Part shown: positions 1-5,313 of the stretch, piece after piece
Position numbering within the stretch: the first letter of the stretch is position 1
Layout: each line of letters begins with the position of its first letter
Assembly (NCBI GenBank): GCA_001774505.1
Contig: MFAF01000104.1
Location: forward strand, 6,322 to 11,634
Source of the DNA: Candidatus Coatesbacteria bacterium RBG_13_66_14
Lineage (GTDB): Bacteria; RBG-13-66-14
DNA length: 5,313 nt
Direction of reading: 5' to 3'
The notes under the pieces: model-generated
The model's input: the letters and a program-made list of their open reading frames with translations, nothing else
Told to the model about the DNA's origin: nothing
The model's database searches: none
Made by a program: the position numbers and the translations under genes

Positions 1-329
1 TCGCCAGCCTGTCGGCGGGAAACTTCGCCGCCACCAGCGCCCTGGCGAAGATCCTCGGGCAGGACGAGTTCAGCGTCCTCTTCCACCAGGGCGAGAAGGA
101 ATCCATCCACATCTCCGTGGTGCAGAGCCGGGTCATTCTGGTCATAGTCTTCGACAACCGCACCTCCCTGGGGTTGGTGCGCCTGCGGGTCAAGAAGGCG
201 CTGGAGGAGCTCTCCACCGTTTTCGAGAACATCTTCACCAAGCTCGGCGCCGCCGGACATCAGAGGACCCTGGATTCCTCTTTCGCCTCCGTCGCCGAGA
301 GCGAGATAGACAACCTCTTCCGGGATTGA
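1..329 (+). CDS. mglB: MglB-like roadblock/LC7 protein, 3' part only
   Basis: This is the last 108 codons of a gene that enters from the left edge; the reading frame starts at base 3 and stays open to the TGA at 327-329. The visible protein has the roadblock/LC7 pattern: a helix (SLSAGNFAATSALAKILG), a beta strand ending in FHQGEKESIHISVV, the strand VILVIVFDNRTSLGLVRL, then a long amphipathic helix. A C-terminal tail ends EIDNLFRD, like the extra C-terminal helix of MglB proteins. In the known family, an MglB dimer binds the MglA GTPase and acts as its GAP, with exchange activity linked to the C-terminal helix in Myxococcus. The next gene encodes an MglA-type GTPase, which supports the assignment. 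An internal GTG at 117 could be read as a start, but it would cut the domain in half. The true start lies outside the window. Other roadblock proteins paired with GTPases are the alternative identity. Confidence 0.9.
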   Translation, partial: ASLSAGNFAATSALAKILGQDEFSVLFHQGEKESIHISVVQSRVILVIVFDNRTSLGLVRLRVKKALEELSTVFENIFTKLGAAGHQRTLDSSFASVAESEIDNLFRD

Positions 330-396
330 CCCGCTCCTCGGTGGTGGGTGCAGGTGATGGATGGGTGCCCGACAAAATATGACCGCAGGATGGGGA

Positions 397-438
397 GTCG
401 GACGTAGGGCGGGGGCTCTGTACCCCGCCCAGCCCGAC
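397..438 (+). other. GC-rich stem-loop between mglB and mglA
   Basis: GGGCGGGG at 407-414 is perfectly complementary to CCCCGCCC at 423-430, leaving an 8-base loop. A second, outer pairing of GTCGG (397-401) with CCGAC (434-438) extends the structure across a small internal loop. No T-run follows, so it is not a standard intrinsic terminator. It lies 47 bases upstream of the mglA start, clear of the ribosome binding site. It could stabilise the upstream transcript end, set the mglB:mglA ratio, or be a protein-binding palindrome. The pairing is seen directly; the role is inferred. Confidence 0.6.
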
Positions 439-472
439 GCCGTCCCGGGTCCTGCGCTTCCAGCCTTGAGAC

Positions 473-477
473 AAGGA
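473..477 (+). promoter_or_regulatory. Ribosome binding site of mglA
   Basis: AAGGA lies 8 bases before the ATG at 486. It is the clearest Shine-Dalgarno match before any gene in this window; the PATAN, helicase and cyclase genes lack a comparable one. Together with the in-frame TAG at 483-485, directly before the ATG, it fixes the mglA start. Confidence 0.75.
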
Positions 478-485
478 CGACCTAG

Positions 486-1079
486 ATGTCACTGATCAAC
501 TACGCCAGCAAAGAGATAAACTGCAAAATCGTCTATTACGGTTGCGGCCTGTGCGGTAAGACCACGAATCTTCTCTACGTCCACAAGAAGATAGACCCCT
601 CCTCGAAGGGCAAGCTGGTGAGTCTTGCCACCGAAACCGACCGCACCCTCTTTTTCGACTTCCTCCCCCTCGATCTCGGCACCATCCAGGGTTTCACCAC
701 CCGCTTCCACCTCTACACCGTGCCGGGACAGGTCCACTACGACGCGAGCCGGAAGCTCATCCTCAAGGGGGTGGACGGGCTTGTTTTCGTGGTGGATTCC
801 CAGATCGAGCGCGTGGAGGACAATCTGGACAGCCTGGAGAACCTCAAGGTGAACCTCCGCTCCCAGGGTTACGACTTCAACGACCTCCCCATGGTGATCC
901 AGCACAACAAACGGGACCTGCCGAACATCGTTCCCGTGGACGAGCTGGAGCGCCAGCTCAACCACCGCAACGATCCGGCCTTCGAGGCGATAGCCACGGA
1001 GGGGGTTGGCGTTTTCGACGTCCTTCGGGCCATCTCAAAGCTGGTTCTCGCCGCGCTCAGCCAGCACCAGAACGCCTGA
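486..1079 (+). CDS. mglA: MglA-type Ras-like GTPase (polarity/motility switch)
   Basis: A complete 197-residue small GTPase, close to the usual MglA length (about 195). Motifs in order: P-loop GCGLCGKTT at 19-27; switch I with R53 and T54; the MglA-specific TVPGQ at 78-82, where Ras proteins have DxxGQ; the guanine-specificity motif HNKRD at 140-144; and a G5-like AT at 170-171. The positions of R53, T54, T78, Q82, N141 and D144 match the numbering used for Myxococcus MglA, so spacing is conserved with no insertions. In known systems MglA-GTP marks the leading pole and drives motility or polarity, and MglB stimulates hydrolysis using MglA's own Arg/Gln residues, both present here. The start is forced by an in-frame TAG immediately upstream. 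It sits 156 bases after the mglB-like gene, a wider gap than expected for a tight operon. All catalytic motifs are intact, so an active GTPase is expected. Confidence 0.95.
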   Translation: MSLINYASKEINCKIVYYGCGLCGKTTNLLYVHKKIDPSSKGKLVSLATETDRTLFFDFLPLDLGTIQGFTTRFHLYTVPGQVHYDASRKLILKGVDGLVFVVDSQIERVEDNLDSLENLKVNLRSQGYDFNDLPMVIQHNKRDLPNIVPVDELERQLNHRNDPAFEAIATEGVGVFDVLRAISKLVLAALSQHQNA

Positions 1080-1135
1080 GAGGAGCTCCGAGGCGAGCTT
1101 TCAATCCGCGGCCGTCTTTCATCATCCAGGAGCCG

Positions 1136-1162
1136 TCAGCCTTCGGGGGCAGAATATTTTTT
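1136..1162 (+). terminator. Possible weak intrinsic terminator after mglA
   Basis: A short stem pairs GCCT (1139-1142) with GGGC (1147-1150) around a TCGG loop; two further pairs (1136-1153 and 1137-1152) lie outside an A-A mismatch. ATATTTTTT follows, ending in six T at 1157-1162, the longest T-run seen in the intergenic DNA here. The stem is short and contains one G-U pair, so termination would be partial. It lies 57 bases after the mglA stop, which suits the end of an mglBA transcript. Confidence 0.35.
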
Positions 1163-1165
1163 ACC

Positions 1166-1196
1166 TGCGGGCGCGTTCAACGGAGTGAATGCCGCA
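1166..1196. repeat. Stem-loop 1 of intergenic palindrome cluster
   Basis: TGCGG (1166-1170) pairs with CCGCA (1192-1196). Inside, CGTTCA (1174-1179) pairs with TGAATG (1186-1191) with one G-U pair, leaving the loop ACGGAG; three bases (1171-1173) bulge on the 5' side. The arrangement of a bulged, GC-capped imperfect hairpin in a noncoding gap resembles REP-type palindromes. Its loop-side sequence CGGAGTGA (1181-1188) matches the form CGRAGYGA, which reappears on the other strand in stem-loop 3. Confidence 0.5.
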
Positions 1197-1220
1197 CCCG
1201 TCGGCCGACTAAAACTAAAG

Positions 1221-1243
1221 CGCCCCTCCGGACCGGGGGGGCG
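1221..1243. repeat. Stem-loop 2 of intergenic palindrome cluster
   Basis: Ten consecutive pairs join 1221-1230 (CGCCCCTCCG) to 1234-1243 (CGGGGGGGCG), with one T-G wobble and a three-base GAC loop. It is flanked by A-rich sequence on both sides (CTAAAACTAAAG before, TAGTAAACTAA after). Read on the minus strand, the hairpin is followed by a T-rich stretch, as in a terminator, but no minus-strand gene is visible to terminate. On the plus strand no T-run follows. Confidence 0.6.
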
Positions 1244-1264
1244 TAGTAAACTAACAGATGGAGA

Positions 1265-1314
1265 CAAGGGGTTTCGCCAGAGGCGTAGCTCGCTTCGCTC
1301 GGTTAAACCCCTTG
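1265..1314. repeat. Stem-loop 3: perfect 10-bp inverted repeat with inner hairpins
   Basis: CAAGGGGTTT (1265-1274) and AAACCCCTTG (1305-1314) are exact reverse complements separated by 30 bases. The interior holds a second small hairpin, CGCC (1275-1278) with GGCG (1282-1285). It also holds GCTTCGC at 1292-1298, which reads GCGAAGC on the minus strand, a heptamer known to form an exceptionally stable DNA mini-hairpin. The structure ends 22 bases before the PATAN gene start, so it lies in or near that gene's leader. It may be a mobile or REP-like palindrome, or a regulatory fold; copies elsewhere in the genome would decide. Confidence 0.65.
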
Positions 1315-1336
1315 CCCTCAATAAAAGAACCGGCTC

Positions 1337-1939
1337 ATGGCCTTCGACGGCGATCTGAAGAGCTTCTCGCTGTCCGACATCCTGCAGATGCTGCAGATGG
1401 GCAAGCGGACCGGCGCTCTCTCCATCCGTCACGGTGAGGAGATAGGCACGCTCTACTTCCGCAAGGGAGAGCTGGTCCACGCCACGTACAAGAATCTGAC
1501 CGGCGAGGAGGCGGCGTACAGCCTCTTGAACTGGAAAGCCGGCCGTTTTCGCTTCGACACGACCATCTACCCCACCCGCCGCTCCATCGAAATCTCGGCG
1601 ACGAACCTGATCCTGGAGGCCGCCCGCCGGTCCGACGAGCTGGCGGACCTCCAGACGGAGCTTCCACCCCCGGACACCGTTCTCCACTTCGCCAACGTCG
1701 CCGGAAAAGTGGACGACATCCACCTCTCCGCCGACGAGTGGAAGGTCCTCTCCCTGGTGGACGGTCGGCGGAGCATCGCCGCAATCTGCGCCGACAGCGA
1801 GATTGACGAGGTTTCCACCCTCCAGATCATCGAGAAGCTCCTGGGCATCGGACTTCTGCAGCGGCTCGGCGGTGATCCCTCCCTGGGCGAGGAGGGGCCG
1901 CCCACGACGTCCACAGACTGGGAGCAACCGCCCCTCTGA
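1337..1939 (+). CDS. PATAN/DUF4388 domain protein with C-terminal winged-helix-like region
   Basis: A complete 200-residue protein. Residues 1-75 follow the PATAN/DUF4388 pattern: an opening GDLKSFSLSDILQMLQMG helix, KRTGALSI, a strand with GTLYFRKGELVHA (37-49), GEEAAYSLLNW (56-66), and the closing GRFRFD (69-74). Residues about 110-175 form a second helical region with ADEWKVLSLVDGRRSI and IIEKLLGIGLLQRL, typical of the winged-helix-like segment following many such domains. The tail is Pro/Gly/acidic and probably disordered. No signal peptide or membrane segment is seen, so it should be cytoplasmic. PATAN domains are known in bacterial response regulators and in gene neighbourhoods with roadblock proteins and small GTPases, so an adaptor role with the upstream MglA/MglB pair is a fair inference. 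The start is fixed by an in-frame TAA at 1322-1324; there is no clear Shine-Dalgarno, only an A-rich leader. Confidence 0.88.
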   Translation: MAFDGDLKSFSLSDILQMLQMGKRTGALSIRHGEEIGTLYFRKGELVHATYKNLTGEEAAYSLLNWKAGRFRFDTTIYPTRRSIEISATNLILEAARRSDELADLQTELPPPDTVLHFANVAGKVDDIHLSADEWKVLSLVDGRRSIAAICADSEIDEVSTLQIIEKLLGIGLLQRLGGDPSLGEEGPPTTSTDWEQPPL

Positions 1940-1940
1940 T

Positions 1941-1979
1941 CCGCCCGACCTCGCCCTGGGTCAGCCGAAGGCGGGGCGG
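1941..1979 (+). other. GC-rich foldback between PATAN gene and helicase
   Basis: CCGCCC (1941-1946) is complementary to GGGCGG (1974-1979). An inner pairing of GACC (1947-1950) with GGTC (1959-1962) can stack on it. It starts two bases after the PATAN stop codon. With no T-run after it, it is more likely a transcript-end stabiliser or a Rho-linked structure than an intrinsic terminator. In DNA this GC-rich, such pairings also arise by chance. Confidence 0.35.
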
Positions 1980-2045
1980 GATCCGTCGCGGGCCGGACGT
2001 TTCCGATCGTGGACGAGGGTCTGCACTTAATCCGGGACCGCACCG

Positions 2046-4229
2046 ATGGACAACCTGCTCATCTTCCTGAACCCGATCCAGCTCCAGGCGGTGACTCACC
2101 GTGGGTCGCCGTTTCTGGTGCTGGCCGGGGCGGGGAGCGGGAAGACCAGGGTGGTGACCACCCGGGTGGCCCATCTCATAGACCAGGGCGACGCCAAGCC
2201 CGACGAGATCCTGGCGGTCACGTTCACCAACAAGGCGGCGACCGAGATGCGGGTCCGGGTGGATTCGCTCATCGGCGAGCGCGCCGGCTCCGCGGCCGCC
2301 GCCCGGGTGTGGATTCACACCTTCCACGCCTTCTGCGCCCGCCTCCTGCGCCGTGAGATAGGCCACATCCCCGGACGGGAGAGCGAGTTCGTCATCGCCA
2401 CCCAGGCCGACCAGTTGGCCATCCTCAAACGGCTGGTCGGACCGGGGGAGGGGCCCGGCGCGCTGAAACCCACCGACGTCCTGACGGTGATAGAACGGGC
2501 CAAGCACAACCTGGTGGGGCCCGAGGAGTTCCCGGCCCACACGGCCCACGAGAAGCGGCTGAAGGCCTTCTACGAAAGCTACCAGACGGAGCTCCTCGAT
2601 TCCGGGGCCCTGGATTACGCCGATTTGATCCTGGTCACGGTGAAGCTCTTCCGGGAATACCCGGAGGTCCTCCAGCGCTGGCGGAGCCGCTTCAAGCACA
2701 TCCTGGTGGACGAGTACCAGGACACCAACGCGGCCCAGCACGAGCTCATCCGGGCCCTGGCCTCGGGGAGCGACGGGCTCGCCGTCGTCGGCGACCCGGA
2801 TCAGAGCATCTACCGCTGGCGCGGCGCCGATCCGACGAACATCCTGCGCGTCACCGAGGATTTCGAAAACGTCCACATCATCACCCTCCTGGAGAACTAC
2901 CGCTCGACCCAGACCATCCTCAAGGCGGCCAACTCCCTCATCTCCCACAACCCGCGCCCGCTCGGCCTCGAGAGGGACCTGTGGACCCGGGGCGAGGAGG
3001 GCGAGAAGATAAGCGTGTACGCCGGGTCCGACGAGTACGACGAGTCGGGCTGGATCGCCACGGAAATCTTCCGATCGGTCAACACGGAAAAAAAGTCGAA
3101 CTACGCCGACTACGCCATCCTCTACCGCACCAACGACCAGAGCCGGGTCCTGGAGGACGCCCTGCGCAAGCGGTCCATCCCGTACACGATCATCGCCGGC
3201 TCCCGGTTCTACGACCGCCGCGAGATACGGGACCTCCTGGCCTATCTGCGGCTCATCGTCAACCCCAACGACGTCCTCAGCTTCCGCCGGATAATCAACG
3301 TCCCCAGCCGCGGGGTGGGGAAGATCTCCGTGGACCGCGTGATGGAGGAGATAGAAAGGAACCCCACCGCGCTCTTCGACACCGTCCGCCGCTGCGTGGA
3401 GGAGGAGCTGATCCCCCCCCGGGCCCGTCGCGCCGTGTTCAATCTGATGGACCTCCTCGACGAGCTGACGACCATCCGCGAGCCGGTGGACAAGCTGCTG
3501 GAGATGCTGCTGGAGCGCGTGGACTACACGAGCTGGCTCCAAAAGGCGGGCGACGCCGTCTCCAGGCTGGAGAACGTGGAGGAGTTCGTGGACACGGCCC
3601 ACGATTTCATCTCGTCGAATCCCGACGGAACCCTGGAGGAGTTCCTCGAGGAGGTCTCCCTGGCCGCCCCCATAGACGATTTCGACGAGACGGCGGGGTC
3701 CGTGTCCCTGTTGACCCTCCACGCCGCCAAGGGGCTCGAGTTCCCCATCGTCTTCATCACCGGGATCGAGGAGGGGCTCGTGCCCCTGAAGTACAAGGGC
3801 TCCTCCAGGGATGAAGAAGTCGAGGAGGAGCGCCGTCTCTTCTTCGTGGGGCTGACCCGGGCTCGGTACAAGGTCTACCTCACGCGGGCGCTGCGGCGCA
3901 ACCTCGAGGGACGCAAGGTGTGGACCAAGCCCAGCCCGTTTTTAAAGGAGCTGCCGACCAGCCTCCTCACGGACCACTCCGTGCACAACCTGACCATGTT
4001 CGCGACCTCCCAGGACCTTTTGGCCGTGGAACACGAGCAGGAGCGGGAGAAGGCCAAGAAAGCGGCGCCGGCGTACTCCATCGGAGACCGGGTCTGGCAC
4101 GACAAGTGGGGGCGGGGGATCATCCTCTCCAGGGCCGGAGACGGCGACAGCCTCAAGCTCACCGTCAAGTTCGCCCGGCACGGCATCAAGAAGCTCGTCG
4201 CCAAGTTCGCCAATCTGCAGAAGATGTGA
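2046..4229 (+). CDS. pcrA: PcrA/UvrD-type ATP-dependent DNA helicase (superfamily 1A)
   Basis: A complete 727-residue 3'-5' DNA helicase, the normal PcrA length. Motifs in order: Q motif LNPIQLQAV (8-16); Walker A GAGSGKT (28-34); Ia TFTNKAATEM (59-68); Ib-like HTFHAFC (91-97); Walker B VDEYQD (221-226); motif III VVGDPDQSIYRWRGAD (247-262); motif IV ENYRST with R286; motif V TLHAAKGLEFP (557-567); motif VI ERRLFFVGLTRAR (595-607). The 2B subdomain, with VPSRGVG, lies between about 385 and 550. After a charged linker, residues 677-727 form the C-terminal Tudor-like domain (YSIGDRVWHDKWGRG ending KKLVAKFANLQKM), which in PcrA/UvrD contacts RNA polymerase. Expected roles are nucleotide excision repair, removal of recombinase filaments and handling of transcription-replication conflicts. 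An in-frame TAA at 2028-2030 confines the start to ATG 2046; the Shine-Dalgarno is weak. No motif residue is missing. UvrD versus PcrA naming is conventional; the GDRVWH-type tail favours PcrA. Confidence 0.96.
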   Translation: MDNLLIFLNPIQLQAVTHRGSPFLVLAGAGSGKTRVVTTRVAHLIDQGDAKPDEILAVTFTNKAATEMRVRVDSLIGERAGSAAAARVWIHTFHAFCARLLRREIGHIPGRESEFVIATQADQLAILKRLVGPGEGPGALKPTDVLTVIERAKHNLVGPEEFPAHTAHEKRLKAFYESYQTELLDSGALDYADLILVTVKLFREYPEVLQRWRSRFKHILVDEYQDTNAAQHELIRALASGSDGLAVVGDPDQSIYRWRGADPTNILRVTEDFENVHIITLLENYRSTQTILKAANSLISHNPRPLGLERDLWTRGEEGEKISVYAGSDEYDESGWIATEIFRSVNTEKKSNYADYAILYRTNDQSRVLEDALRKRSIPYTIIAGSRFYDRREIRDLLAYLRLIVNPNDVLSFRRIINVPSRGVGKISVDRVMEEIERNPTALFDTVRRCVEEELIPPRARRAVFNLMDLLDELTTIREPVDKLLEMLLERVDYTSWLQKAGDAVSRLENVEEFVDTAHDFISSNPDGTLEEFLEEVSLAAPIDDFDETAGSVSLLTLHAAKGLEFPIVFITGIEEGLVPLKYKGSSRDEEVEEERRLFFVGLTRARYKVYLTRALRRNLEGRKVWTKPSPFLKELPTSLLTDHSVHNLTMFATSQDLLAVEHEQEREKAKKAAPAYSIGDRVWHDKWGRGIILSRAGDGDSLKLTVKFARHGIKKLVAKFANLQKM

Positions 4230-4242
4230 GCCTTTGCCAATC

Positions 4243-5313
4243 ATGGACGACGGCGGCGCAATTCCTGAACGGGTCCCCCGGAAAAAACGACGACCGGAGA
4301 TGGTGGTCGAGGCCGGGCGGCCTCCCTACGCGTGGATCCTTTCCGAGCTCAGCCTGGCCTTCAAGGACAGTACCCTCTCCAAGGACGAGCTGATCCGGCG
4401 CTTCGTCAACGTCCTGGGGCCGGGTTTCGACGTCAGCCGCGCCTGCTACAACGAGCTCACCGCCAACGTCTACGTCACCGTCGTCGAGTGGGTTGACCGC
4501 GGGGTCAAGCCCACCGTCGGCCAGAAGCTGCCCGTCGAGATCATCGAAAAGCTGCTCTACTCCGACGTCCACCTCTGGACCCGGCAGACGGCGGTGGAGC
4601 TCCTGCCGAAGGGGCTCCGGTTCATCGCCGGACCGGTGCTCTCGGTCATGGAGATTCTGCAGAACATCGCCGCCATCGTGGTCAGCCCGGTGAGGGTGAG
4701 GGGCGAAATATGCGCGGCGCTGTCCCTGGACATCTGCTGCGACGACCGGCGCGACCTCAACTGGCCACGGGAAAAGCTCGATTTCTTCGCCACCGTCGTC
4801 AGGCTCCTGGGCGACGAGCTGGAGCGGCGCCAACTGGTGAAGCCCCTGGAGACCTCCCCCGAGTCGGCCATCCTGGTGCTGGACCTGGTGGAGTCCACGA
4901 GCCTGTTGGTGGATTTCGGCGACACGCTCTTCGTGGACCAGGTGAACCGGTTCCACCGGGAGTTCATGGAGCACCCCTCCGCCGACGACCTGCTGTTTTT
5001 GAAAAACACGGGCGACGGTTTCCTGGGCATCTACCGCGGCGTCCCCCATGCGCTCGCGGCGGCGCGGGAGTTCCTGGAGCGGGGCTCGGTCCGCATGGCC
5101 CTGCACTGGGGGGCGGTCAACACCGGACTGGGCGGCGATCCCCTGGGGGTCGAGGTGCACCGCGCCTTCCGCATTGACGGCGTCCGGGAGGAGGACCGGG
5201 CGGATCCCGCCCCGTCGGACCGCCGCCTGCCCGCCTCGGGCCGCATCCTGGCCACCCGTCAGGTGCTGGAGCAGCTCGGGGAGGAGGAGCGGCGGCTCTT
5301 CGAGCCGGTGGGC
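4243..5313 (+). CDS. GAF-domain class III nucleotide cyclase, 5' part only
   Basis: An open frame of 357 codons from ATG 4243 runs off the right edge with no stop. Residues 1-20 are charged (basic RKKRRP). Residues about 28-190 look like a GAF sensor domain (YAWILSELSLAFKD, then VVEWVDRGVKP, later RGEICAALSLDICCDD), followed by a short helix (LLGDELERRQLVKPLE). From about 208 a class III cyclase domain begins: LVLDLVEST with metal Asp D214; LKNTGDGFLGIY with K254 and second metal Asp D258; GGDPLGVEVHRAFRI with D299, H306 and R310. K254 and D299 sit where adenine-selecting residues lie in adenylate cyclases, and R310 at the transition-state Arg. The usual Asn is replaced by H306. If active it would make cAMP. 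No membrane segment is visible. It begins 13 bases after the helicase stop, suggesting cotranscription. ATG 4300 (M20) and TTG 4234 are alternative starts; ribosome binding signals are weak. Confidence 0.82.
   Translation, partial: MDDGGAIPERVPRKKRRPEMVVEAGRPPYAWILSELSLAFKDSTLSKDELIRRFVNVLGPGFDVSRACYNELTANVYVTVVEWVDRGVKPTVGQKLPVEIIEKLLYSDVHLWTRQTAVELLPKGLRFIAGPVLSVMEILQNIAAIVVSPVRVRGEICAALSLDICCDDRRDLNWPREKLDFFATVVRLLGDELERRQLVKPLETSPESAILVLDLVESTSLLVDFGDTLFVDQVNRFHREFMEHPSADDLLFLKNTGDGFLGIYRGVPHALAAAREFLERGSVRMALHWGAVNTGLGGDPLGVEVHRAFRIDGVREEDRADPAPSDRRLPASGRILATRQVLEQLGEEERRLFEPVG

Noticed and set aside
117..329. Separate 70-residue gene starting at GTG 117
   Set aside because: The same frame is open to the left edge and encodes the rest of the roadblock domain, so 117 is an internal Val codon.
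346..368. Direct repeat GGGTGC at 346-351 and 363-368 in the mglB-mglA gap
   Set aside because: Six bases repeated twice in GC-rich DNA is expected by chance, and no further copies or operator-like symmetry were seen.
1084..1104. Terminator-like hairpin just after mglA (AGCTC 1084-1088 with GAGCT 1095-1099)
   Set aside because: The stem has only five pairs and is followed by just three T, too weak to call; the hairpin at 1136-1162 is the better candidate.
1214..1243. Intrinsic terminator on the minus strand (hairpin 1221-1243 followed by a T-rich stretch)
   Set aside because: The shape fits, but no minus-strand gene is supported in the window, so there is nothing for it to terminate. It is listed as a stem-loop only.
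1205..1260. Promoter with a TAAACT-like -10 near 1247
   Set aside because: No matching -35 element lies at suitable spacing; the upstream bases belong to the GC stem-loop. A promoter for the PATAN gene may exist but is not identifiable here.
1827..3722. Very long 631-codon open frame on the minus strand opposite the helicase
   Set aside because: The plus strand encodes an intact PcrA helicase with every motif in place. The antisense product shows no recognisable domain and is an artefact of few stop codons in GC-rich DNA.
4186..5160. Long 324-codon open frame on the minus strand opposite the cyclase gene
   Set aside because: It is antisense to a frame with clear GAF and cyclase motifs. Its protein is low-complexity, rich in His, Gln, Asp and Val, as expected from the complement of GC-rich coding DNA.

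Overview
This window is GC-rich bacterial DNA (well over 60% G+C by eye), with every convincing gene on the + strand. No rRNA, tRNA, CRISPR array or mobile element is visible. The gene content (MglB/MglA polarity pair, PATAN/DUF4388 protein, GAF-cyclase) fits a myxobacterial/deltaproteobacterial-type organism or a GC-rich uncultivated phylum. The sequence alone does not settle the taxon. Ile codons are mostly AUC, but AUA outnumbers AUU in the genes (about 15 to 6 by hand count), which is unusual for such GC-rich DNA.

Layout, left to right. (1) The 3' end of a roadblock/LC7 gene of the MglB type, cut by the left edge. (2) A 156-base gap with a strong GC-rich stem-loop and a good ribosome binding site. 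(3) A complete 197-residue MglA-type small GTPase. (4) A 257-base gap with a possible weak terminator followed by three consecutive stem-loops, resembling a REP/BIME-like palindromic cluster. (5) A 200-residue PATAN/DUF4388 protein with a C-terminal winged-helix-like region. (6) A 106-base gap with a GC-rich foldback. (7) A complete 727-residue PcrA/UvrD superfamily 1A helicase with its C-terminal Tudor-like domain. (8) After only 13 bases, a GAF-domain class III nucleotide cyclase that runs off the right edge.

Functionally, MglB (GTPase-activating/exchange partner) and MglA (Ras-like switch) form a known cell-polarity module. PATAN proteins are found with two-component and GTPase signalling systems, so the third gene may be an adaptor or output for the same module; this is inference. 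The helicase is a housekeeping repair/transcription-conflict enzyme and is probably not part of the signalling. The cyclase may add a cyclic-nucleotide output. It keeps the two metal aspartates, the adenine-selecting Lys/Asp pair and the transition-state arginine, but has His where the transition-state Asn is expected.

The observations most worth following are the cyclase substitution, the palindrome cluster at 1136-1314 and the stem-loop between mglB and mglA. I did not find a clearly new multi-gene system.
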